NCBI GenBank assembly: GCA_028015205.1
Contig: CM051521.1
Coordinates: forward strand, 103,764,513-103,828,512
Length of the DNA: 64,000 nt
Direction: 5' to 3'
From: Mytilisepta virgata
Taxonomy: Eukaryota; Mollusca; Bivalvia; Mytilida; Mytilidae
This document shows, piece after piece, positions 14,601 to 26,600 of the stretch (within the stretch, counting starts at the first letter, position 1; every line of letters begins with the position of its first letter). Under the pieces are notes generated by a model. That model had not been told where the DNA came from and did no database searches. It was given only the letters and a program-made list of their open reading frames with translations. A program made the translations under genes and the position numbers.

Positions 14601-17600
14601 GCACTGGGCTTGATATCTGACATGAAAGCATTATCATATCAGACATGCAAAACTTAATGTTTCACCAGTAAATATATGTTAACTGCAATAATTACATAGG
14701 GAAATATTCCATTTTATTATACCTCAATATGTATACTCTATATAAACTAGAGGCTCTCAAGAGCCTATATCATTCACCTGGATTTGCTTTTCCACCTTCA
14801 GCAAGACTGAAAATTTATCTTGGCTGGTTTTCCCATAGGTACAATGTGAAACAAAAGTCAGGGTGTGGTGGCCATCTTAGTTGACATTCAAATTATCAAA
14901 CAACTCTGAAGAGGACCATTGCTGGCATCAGTTTGGTTCCAAATGACCAGGTTTAAGGTATGATGATCTGCAAATTAAATATCCCATAGGGTCCTATGTT
15001 AAACTAAGTTCAGCTTTGGTGGCCATCTTGATTGACAGGCCATGTCAGCAGACACATTTATGAAAGTGGACCATCTAATTACCATTGCTGCCAAGTCTGG
15101 TGCAATTTGGCCAAGTGGTCTCAGATAAAATGATCTTTTAAATGAATTTTCACATAGGGTCCTATGTTGAACTAAGTTCAGCTGTGGCAGCCATTTTGGT
15201 TGACATTTCTGGTCATCAGTTACAATTCTGAAAGAGGACCATCTAGGACCATTGCTGCCAATGCTGGCTCCAATTGGCTCAGTAGTTTCAGACAAGAAGA
15301 TCTTTTAATGAATTTTTCCAAAGGGTCCTAAGTTAAACTAAGTTCAGTAGTGGTGGCCATCTTGGTTGATAGTCTAGGTCATCGGACACAATTCTGAAAG
15401 AGGACCATCTAAGGTCCATTGGTGCCAGCTTTGGTTCCAATTGGCTTAGTGGTTTCAGACAAGAAGATTTTTTAATGAATATTCCCATAGGGCCCTATGT
15501 TTAACTAAGATTGGCTGTGGCAGCCATCTTGGTTGACATTCTGGGTCATCTGACACAAATCTGACAGAGGACAATTTAAGGACCATTTCTGTGAAGTGTG
15601 GTTCCAATTGTGCAGTTTCAGACATCTTGGATTTCATATTGGCATGAAAAACATAAACTTGGTAGAGGACCATGTAAGAATCATTCATGCAATCTAATTG
15701 ATTCAATTGCTTTTGTAGTTTCAGGGAATATTTTTGAAATTTCAGCCAATCAGAGTGCATAAATGACCGTGGCAGCCATGCTGAATTTCAGATCGGCACC
15801 AAACACAACCATTTTGTTAAGGACTATTATCTGATGATTAAGGCATAATATTACTTCTATCTGTCAAACATTTTCTGATAAGATGTTTGTATGTATTTCC
15901 CATAGGATTCTATGTTAAATGTGTCCCGTGGTAACAGCCATCTTGGATTTCAGATCGGCCCAAAAAAATAAACTTTGTAGAGGACCATGTAAGGATCATT
16001 CCTGCAATATAACAAATCAATTGCTTATGTAGTTTCAGAGAAGAAGTTTATTTTAAATTTCAGCCAATCAGAGTGCAAAAATGGCCCTGGCAGCCAAGTT
16101 TTTTAATTTCGGATTGGTACCAAAAACAACCATTTTGTTAAGGACCATTATCAAATCATTCAGGCATAATATTACTTCCATCTGTCAAACGGTTTCTGAA
16201 AAAAAAGATGTTTGTATGTTAAATGTGTCCTGCTGTGGTGGCCATCTTGGATTTCAGATTGACACCAAAATCATAAACTTTGTAGAGGACCATGTAAGGA
16301 TCATTCCTGCAACATAACAATTCAATTGCTTTTGTAGTTTTAGAGAAGAATATTTTTTAAATTTGAACCAATCGAGTGCATAAATGGCCCTGGCAGCCAT
16401 GTTGAATTTCGGATCAGAACCAAAAACAAACTTTGTAGAGGACCATCCAATGAACATCCCTACCAAGTTTGAACCTCCTAAGGACCATTACTGCCAAGTT
16501 TGGTTCCAATTGGCATTGTAGTTGTATAGAAAAATATTTTTTAAATTCATCCCCCTTTTTTTCTATTTTTAGTAACAGCAGCCATGTCGGTTAGAAGTCG
16601 GGGATGCCTGACATACTTTTGGAAAGGGGCCACCAAAGAGCCATTCCACCAAAGTTTGACCTAGTGGTTTCAGAGAAGATATCAAAAGTGTTAAAATTCT
16701 CATAGGGTCCAATGTTAAACTATGTCCATCCATGGCAGCCATATTGGATGGCACATGGGAAAACATTTTAAAGGGGATCATTCAAAGACCATTCCCCTAA
16801 AGTTTGGTTTAAATTGGTTCAGCGGTTTCAGAGGAGTTGACGAAAATGTAAAATTCCCACAGGCTCTATGTTAAACTAAGTCCAGCCATGCCAGCCTTGT
16901 TGGATGGCATTTGGGGAAACCAAACTGGCCATTCCACCAAAGTTTGGTTCTAATTGGCCTAATAGTCTCAGAGAAGATAACAAAAAAGTTAAAATTCCCA
17001 TAGGGTCCAAGATTAAACTAAGTCCGACCATGGCGGCCACATTGGATTGTGCCCTGGAAAACTGAACTTCATGTCTAGTTTTAATTCATTTTGTCAAGCT
17101 GTTTCAGAGCATATGTTTGAAATTTTACTAAACTACAAACTACAGTTGCATAAATTAGCAAGTGCAGTGACAAATTTTGCGAACTTTATACAGACTCTGC
17201 AACAATTTCAGTTGACAAAACTCAAATGGTCTTTGGAGAAAATGAGACATGTGGAACATTACAAAAATTTATACCAACATAGACAAAAAATTATTCAAGC
17301 TTCTCCTTAAACCTTAAACATCTTAAAACCTAATAATTCTTACTTTATAAATAAGCATGAAACATCTACATACCATTTAGTGGTACCAATGTTGCTCTGT
17401 GGATTTTAACATTTTCCAGAACAACTGGCACACCTTCAAGTATTTTTCCATGGAATTTTGCTAAAGCTTTCCATGCTAACACAACATAACCAGAAGCTGG
17501 GAAGAGGGTCCGTCCTTCAATCTTATGTCCAGTTAAATATTTATCCTGGTCATTCTTTGATACATCAAATTCAAATCTTGATTCAGCTTGTCTTCCTGAA

Positions 17601-20600
17601 CTTCCACTTAAAAACTCATCACCCTTCGGAACATACCATGTCGTTTGGTGATCCCATTTAACTGCAGGTGCTATCATCGGAGTACCTCTAGGTACAGGAT
17701 GTTCTACTGGGGGAAAAATTCCCAATGGATTAAAATCTACTCCACTGTTATAACACCTGTATGTACATAAAAAATTCTTTCAATAATGCCGAAAAATTCT
17801 ACAATGGAAGAAACTAGTTGGAAATATGACAATTAAAACAGCTAACATCTCCATGAAGCAGTCAAAAGTTTCATATATAATCTAGAAAGCTGGAAAAGGT
17901 TATAACCTGAATTTTCGGAATCCTGATTTAATAAATTTTTCCAGAAAACTGAAAACCCCAAATTCCTGCCATCTTTATTGACAAATGAAATAAACTGCTC
18001 GAGACTAAGGTCTAGAAAAACGTTCTTCTGCCCCTTTGTATATCTGAAACAGAACTGGGTCAGCATATTCCCCTTTTATTATCACAGTTCAATTCATCAG
18101 CAGCAAATAAGTTAAATTCACTTTTACAGTATTACTATAATTCTAATACAAAAAGCAATACACATACACTAATGTTTAAACGAAACATAAATCATTTGAA
18201 TTTTAAAACTTTAACGATGGGAAATTCTGTTCTATGACTTGAAGAGAATGATATCTTTTACACTTACTTTCCTAGGTTCACATAAAAGAATTCTGGATTA
18301 CAAGGATGTTCTCTCTTCATTAAACTGGCAATAAAACAATTGTCTAATGACCTCTTCAATACTGCTTGTAATAAACCATGTGGGGCAATCTCGATTACAA
18401 CTGCATTTGATGGAATGTGTTTAAGAGCTTCTTGAAATAACACAGGACTGACAAGATTATTGACAAGATAATCTGCTGAAGCCGTCTTCGCCAGATCAGA
18501 ATCCCATTCTGATTCAGGAATAGAAGAGCTAACCCATTTGCTTGTTCTTGGTTTTGGCTTTATAATCTACAACAATAGCATTTTATTGAAACATCAAAAT
18601 CAATATATAATTTGTAAAAGACTCGTTCTGGGGTTTTAGTTATGCAGCCAGTGTCCATTAACTGATTATAGAATGAATAAATTGGTGATTGTATGTCGTT
18701 CCTTGGTGATAATTATTTAGAATAACTAACATTAATGCAAAGTTTTTACCACAGTCAATGTTTTATTGTGACACAACTGATATGGTATTTGTCTAACTTG
18801 TCATTTGAATTAAGGAAACTTCGTATAAGTAACACCACTGATCAAGGTAATGATGTCAGAAAGAGAAATGACAAATGTTTAATTAAATTTCATAAAGAAT
18901 AAGGCTTTGTTCACAATATACAATTATGGTTTTCAGAAGAAGGTAATACACATAATTATTAAATCCAGGAAGAGTTATTTTTCCGAGGGCCTCTTGAAAA
19001 ATAACCCTTTCGAGATTTAATAATTATGGATATTACCACCTTCTGAAGGACATAATGTATTATAATAATGAACTAAACTCCTGGACAAATATCAGTTATT
19101 ACGCTCTCGTCGATTCGAGAGAGAGTTATTTTGCTCTCATTGTTTATTGCGTGAATCGACGAGAGCAAAATAACAGTTAATTCCCTCTGGCAGAAAAAAC
19201 TGGAGTTATTTTATTTGCACGCTAAAAACAACGTAGTTATTTTACCAGTAGTTGCTAAAGTAAAGAATAATTATGATGCCTACAAATGTTTGAAACTAGT
19301 ATAATCAACAAATTATGAAAGCCAAATCCATTTATTTGGAATACAATCAACTTTTGAATACATTTTTGAATGAAATCCCATATTATATTGTTTACAACAA
19401 CTGCAAAGATGCTGACAAAGATTCTTGTGTACACAAAATGTACTTCATATAAGCAGTAAACACTCCAAAAGTTATTAAAACAAGTTAACTCTCCTTGTAT
19501 GAACATAATCAGGTGAATATTAGATACAGAAACATAATTGTTAGATGACACAGCTCCAATTGTATTGAAAACGTATTTGTAAGGTTGGTCTTTTAAGTAG
19601 CCAAACACTTGTATATAAATAAACTACTGTGGATTCATTAATATTCGTTGTATACCAATTTTCGTGGTTTTCGTGGGTCCCAGTAAACCACGAATTTAAA
19701 TATCCAACGAAAAATGATATTTTTACTCTAGTTTAAATGCACTGAAGTTTGAAACCGCGGAGTTTTGAACAATTGCGTTTTTACAGCATGTACTTGAATT
19801 CTGACATATGATGAGTTAGCTATATCCACAGAGGATACAGTGTTTCATGTAATTTTGTCACATAAACGCTCAAACAATTTTCTTTAAAAAGATTTTGATT
19901 GTGTAAATTGTCGCAGAATTCACTTCCGGTCTTTTGTTATTCAAACATTCAAGAAAAATCTTAATCCTAAGTAGACCTAAACAATACAGACTTTCTCCTA
20001 GATTACAGTAAAAACATCTTGTCAAAAGATAATAAAGCAGAAATTATTGATGGTAATCGGATTACAAAATATGTATGTACATGCCCCGAGGTATTTGGTG
20101 ACAAGTGATTGCAATTTTGTCAATATATTTCACACCTCTTTATCCTAATGAGTAAATAATTACGGATTTTGTTAACCTTGTTAAATTCATGACAAGCTTT
20201 AATTGTTCCGTTACAAATTTAAAGAATCTGTTTGTTAGACTTTTTTGTTTAATGAGCGCTTTAAATCAGTACTTTACTGTACAATATCAAGTCTGATCGG
20301 CACGTTTTGTCGCAGTATTTTCATGATATCTGATGTGCCAAGCCATGAATTTAAGTATTTCAACAACTTTTTATATTTTTTTTCTAAGCCAGCAATCCAC
20401 GAATTTAGGTATCCCACGAAATGCCTTTTTTCCTCTATCCACGAAAATTGGTATCCACGAAAATAAATGAATCCACAGTATATTTTAAAACTGCAGCAAC
20501 ATAACAGTGAATGTACAAAATGTAGATATGATACTTGAACTATAATAGTCAAAATCTTGATGATGATGATGCTCCACCATTAATATTATGTGCAACTGAT

Positions 20601-23600
20601 TGAAATTTTATAAAAATATAATATAAATTTTTTTATAATCCTCAGCCTTCAACTCATTTCCCGGGGGGCTTCTTAATACTTTCAGGGAAAATACTGACAT
20701 TGCTTCTTTTTTCTTCCAATTCAAAAAACATTTTATTCTATTTCTAACTACAACTGGATACACCTTTCCTTATTTAGGGAAAGAAGAATGTAAAATACTG
20801 GCCTTCATTGTTTCCTCTTTAACCCTTGGAGATACTTTCTGCATTATGGCAGAGTGGAATGCCACACCAGCACTGTTTACTTCTTTGGCAAATATCTGTT
20901 TTTCTTTCAGTTTTTGTACATATTCAGACACTTTATCTTTTGGACCCGATATAGTTACAGTCCCCTTGGCATTATGACAGGCAGGAACAACTCCTTCAGG
21001 ACACTGCTGCTTTGCCTCTTCCCATGTCATACCTATATTTTGTAATTTTGCAATTACACAGAAAACAACAGAATGTTACACTTTGGTAAACAACTTAGTT
21101 GTATCTTATAAGGTTCTGGTGGCCATGTTTTTTTGACCAATTGGCACCAAATTAACAATAACACTAGAAAATGATATTGTAAGGAACATGTCTGCCAACA
21201 TTGGTTAAATTAAGTTCAGCAGTTCACAAGAAGATAAAAATATTTCTGAACATGGAAAATGTGATTGCAGTAGCTCACACTGGTCTTTGGCTAGGTGAGC
21301 TAAGGAGAATTATTCCAGAAATAAAACTGTTTAGAAAATCTTAGTGATAAGTATGAAATAACTAGAGGCTCCCAGGAGCCTGTAATGCTCACCTGGACTT
21401 TGTCCATCTTAAATGGAAGCCTGGAACATTGCTGTCAAGTTCGAATTCGCTCACTTGTTTCAAACGAGAAGATCTTTCAGTGAACTTTCCCATTAGGTAC
21501 TATGTTAAACTATGTTAGACTCTGGCAGCCTTACTCAACAGCAGACAGGTTCATCATATATAAATCCGAAAGAAAACCAACTAAAAACTATATTGCTGCA
21601 AACTTTTGTTCCAATTGGCCAAATGGTTTCTGACAAGAAAATCTTTTAGTAAATTTCCAATAGTGTCCTATGTTTAACTATGTTCAGCTCTGGCAGGCAT
21701 CTTGGATGGCTGGTGGGGTCATCAGAAACAATTCTGAATGAGGATCACTTAAGGACCATTGCTGTCAAGGTTCGTTCCAATTTTCCAAGTGGTTTCAGAC
21801 AAGTAGTTCTGTGGTGGCCATCTTGGATGGTAGGCAGGGTTATCAGATACACTTTTCGAAAGAGGACCACCTAAGGACCATCGCTGCCAATTTTTGTTCC
21901 AATAGGCCTAGTGGTTTCAGACAAGAAGATCTTTAATTCCCTATGTTTAACTCTGTGCGGCTCTTGTGGCCATCTTGGAAGGTAGGCGGGGTCATCAGAT
22001 ACAATTCTGAAAGAGAACCATTGCTGCCAAATTTTGCTTCAATTGGCCTAGTGGTTCTAGAGGAGATCTTTAAAGAAAACTTTATGGCGACGGATGCCAA
22101 GTGATGGCAATAGCTCACTTGGCCCTTTAGGCCTGGTGAGCTAAAAATAAAAACAGAAATACCTATAGCAGCCATGCCACCATGTGGAAGTTTAGCCTCT
22201 GTTATACAGAATCCTCTCCAGTAAGCTGCCAGGACAGTCTCCTCTGTCGTCAGACAACCATCAGCATAACCACACCCTAATTCACCAACAGAATGTCCAA
22301 CTATTCCATTAGGCTTTAGATTCATACTGAACAACATATCCACTAATGAAACCTTAAATATACAGTTAAATATGCTTTTTTCTAAACAGTCAATCCTCTG
22401 TATAAAGGGCACCCATGGCACAAATGATATGTGCCCATTATGCCCTTTATATAGAGGTTAATTTTACTGAAAAATTTCAGACAAACCAGGTAAAAGATGT
22501 TGGAGTTTCCGATTACACAAACTAGATACCCTTAAAAACCTGATAAGCATAAAAATGATTATGTTCAACAAATGATAAATTTGACAATTTTTTCTCAAAT
22601 CACTCCAAAAGGAGAGGTGCATATATTTTGTGTTCAGAATATGTGCAAAATTTCAGAAGTGCCGGATTTATGGTGTTTGAGTTTCGGATTACACAAAGTA
22701 GGTACCCTATTCTGTGATTGACACTCAGATGGACTGAGTGACCTGACTCTTACCCTGCTTCTGCCTTTGGCAACAAAGGTAAAAATAAAATATGAAAATC
22801 ATTATTGTTCAGTTAACAGATAAGATAAATGACGTTGTACATGTAATTCATATAATTTAACAAACCTGAATAGCAGCTAAAGCTACAAAGGAGTTGGTGA
22901 CAGAATCATAAGTCTTTGTATCTCCTTCCATTATCATGTCATACAGATGTATACCATGTGGTCTAAGTACTCGGTCACACTTCATTATTGATGATCTGAA
23001 CATATCAATCTGCATCATTTGTCTACCCATCTTTGGCCATTGGTTGCCCATGCCAGAAAAAACAAACCACACTGGAGGTTTGGTCTCCAATTCTGTCTTC
23101 TAAAATCAGTTATGAATAAATTACTTTTAATATTTTAGAAACAACACAATTTGATTGTATTATGTGTAAATATGTTCATGGAATGTACAAAACATGCATT
23201 TGAATGGGCTATGAAAAACAAAAAGCATTTGTCATTTTGTTTTCTTGTGTAATTTGACTCACATCTTTGAGATTACAGTATAGCCAGAATATTAACACAT
23301 GTAATACTGACAATAAAAAACTAGAGGCTCAGCCCTCTGAGCCTGCATCGCTCACCTGGCAGAAACAAGAATTGCTTATCGTGGCCATGTTTGTTGCATG
23401 ATCTGGACAAAATGAGAAATCTTTGTAAAAAACCTCCCACAGATGTTTCTTGTCCAGTATCGTTTCATTTGGTCAAGCGGTTTCAGAGAAGATTTCTTTA
23501 TATCAGAAACAAGAATTACCCATGGCAGCTATGCTTGTCATCCAATCAGGATGAAAACTAGAGGCTCAGCCCCCTGAGGCTGTATCGCTCACCTGGCAAA

Positions 23601-26600
23601 AACAAAAAATGGCCACAGTGGCCATGTTTGTCGCATGATCTGGACAAAATGGAAAAACTTTGTAAAAACCTGCCACAGATCCTTCTTGTCAAGTTTCTTT
23701 CCATTTGACCAAGCAGTTCCACAGAAAAATGTTTTTTTTAAATCAACCAATGAGAAACAAGAATTTTCCATGGTGGCCATGTTTGTTACCCGATCAGGAC
23801 GAAATGAAAAAAGTTTGTAAAGAACCTCCCATAGATGCTTCCTGTCAAGTTTCATTCCATTTGGCACAGTAGTTCCACAGAATTTTTTTTTTTTAAATCA
23901 ACCAATGAGAAACAAGAATTTTCCATAGCGGCCATGTTTGTTGCCCGATCTGGACGAAATGAGGAAAATTTGTAAACAACCCCCCACAGATGCTTCCTGT
24001 CAAGTTTCGTTCCATTTGGCCAAGCGATTTCAGAGAAGATTTTTTTATATCAGCTAATCAGAAACAAGAACTGCCCATTACGGCCATATTTGAAGTCTGA
24101 TCGGAACGAAATGAGGAAAATTTATAAAGGACCCGCCATATATGCTTCCTGTCAAGTTTTGTTCCATTTGGCCTAGCAGTTTCAGAGAAGATTTTTGAAA
24201 ACTCAGCCAATCAAAATCAACAATTGCCCATGGCAGTCCAATCGCGACAAAATGAGCAAACGTTTTTAAGACTTTACATAGATGCTTCCTGCCAAGTTTA
24301 ATTTCATTTGGCCCAGTGGTTTCAGAGAAGATTAAAATGTCAAAAGTTAACGGACGGATGACTGTCGCCAAGTGATGACAAAAGCCCACACAGCCTTTGG
24401 CCAGGTGAGCTAAAAATGTATTATGACTAAAAAATAGAAAAGTCAGCCTCTTAAACTTAACATAAACATCATATTTGCCTACAAAATTTATCATTTACCC
24501 TGTGTTCTTCTTCTAAACTAGTCTGACAGTTAAGAAGACAGTATCCTCTGCATGGCAGCTGTTTATTCAGTGGTCCACTTGTTTCATTCAATAAGAAATG
24601 AAGATAAGAATCCTTTGTATGTGTTTTCATTAGATGGAATATTGACTTCAAACTTTGCATTGTCCTTGCAGAATAAACACACAATCTCTTTTTTTCATTA
24701 GCAAAATGATATTTGTTAGTCTTGTCTGAAAAAGACTTTAATATAGTGTGAATATTCACACCTCCAAGTCCAAAAGAATTTACACCACAGTACTCCCCAT
24801 TTAGTCTTTGTCTTTCATTAACTATTTTAAATTTTCCGTTCTGAATAGCTGATGCACTGTATATAAGTGTAGGGGGAATAACTCCATCTTCCATGGATAA
24901 AACTATTTTTGAGACAGCTGCCAAACCAGATGCAGCCTCTGTATGACCAATACTTGATTTGACAGAGCCAATCAATAATGGTTTACTCCTATTTCCACAG
25001 ATTACATCTGCTATTGCATTTATCTCTAAACTATCAGACATCTTTGTGCAACTACTACCCGTCTCTATGTAAGATATATGGGAAGGATCAAGGCGAGCTT
25101 CTCTGTAGGTTTCCTCTAAAAATTTCCTTTCCTCTTCAAAACTTGGATAGTTGATGTCTGCTGATATAGTATAATATACAAGTATAAATCATATATGAGT
25201 ATAGAGGGCATAATGATATTGCTTCTGTATAATACTTGGAATATATTTCTTTAAGTCTCCATCATAATAAAATGCATGCATGTTTAAACTTTTAAAATTT
25301 CTTCTTAAATTCTGGAATGAATGTATTTTTTTCAAATTATTGATCAGTTTCACATTAAAACTATGCTTAAATCTGGAAAACCTAACATTAAATGGTAAAC
25401 AAGTAATCTGAAAACATTGTTTTGTCAAATGTCTTAGCAGAATTTTATTTATGTATATGACAACAAAAAAGTAATCACATCAAATGTACCGTACCACTAC
25501 TGCCAGTAACAAATGTAGAAGATTTGGAATGTATGACTGTACAATATACTCTCTTTGCCTTAGCTTTCCTTTGTAAATACATAACGACAATTCCCTCACT
25601 TCTTCCAAAGCCTTCTCCTGAAAATCATTTGTATTGCAACATTACAAAAAATACCTTACATGATTGCATTAAAATTGAAAGTTTTTTATTTTTCTTTCTT
25701 GTCTCAACAGGTAAAAATACGTCTTTGCAGTTTATAAAGATATACAAAATTTATTCCATGGAAAAATATAACCAATCAACAACCAACCAATATTTTGCAG
25801 TTACAAATACCTTTACTAAAAATTTTTATTTCTGTAAGTTAACCTCTACATTCTGTCAATTAGCATGACGTATGAAAAACAGAACCGATATTTCTTTATG
25901 TGACAGATCTATAAAAATATTTTTCCACCTATTATACAGGTACACATATTTTTACCTGTATTTATACCAATCTAATTAAAAACCGATCTCTCATCGCTCC
26001 CGTTTTCTGATATGTCGCGTGGGAGATCTAACGAAATCCCCTTTGAGGTCACATGTGAGTGAACTGGAACTTATGAATTTATAATGACATGCAAATGAGT
26101 TGACTTCCTATCAATAAGCCAATCAAAAAAGTTTATAAATTCTGGGGACTGACGATTTCTTCGTTAATAAAATGAGTTACATCCCTTTACCACAAGATCA
26201 ACTTACAAGATCGCCTAAGCCGCAATTTCATTGGTCAAACAGGACACACCTATGAGGTCACTCACATGTGACCTCAAAGCGGGTTTCGTTAGATCTCTCA
26301 CGCGACATATCAGAAAACGGGAGCGATGAGAGATCGGTTTTTAATTAGATTGTATTTATACAAAAGCAATGCTTATTACTTCAACATAATTATAACAGAA
26401 AAATGTTTCATCTAAAATTTTTTCACTTTATTAAATATTATAAAACATGAAAATGACAGTTGTGAGTAAACTCCTTCTGAATCAGAGATCCAGGAGAGAC
26501 TGTGACACTGTGGAACAATCACTTTTTAAAATTTTTATGTCAATTTTTTCTCTGATATGAAATCACAGAATTTTGTGTTTTACTCCAATGACAGACAAAC

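Noticed and set aside
17047..17310. Plus-strand 87-codon frame
   Set aside because: It begins inside the end of a Family A repeat and shows no recognisable protein features.
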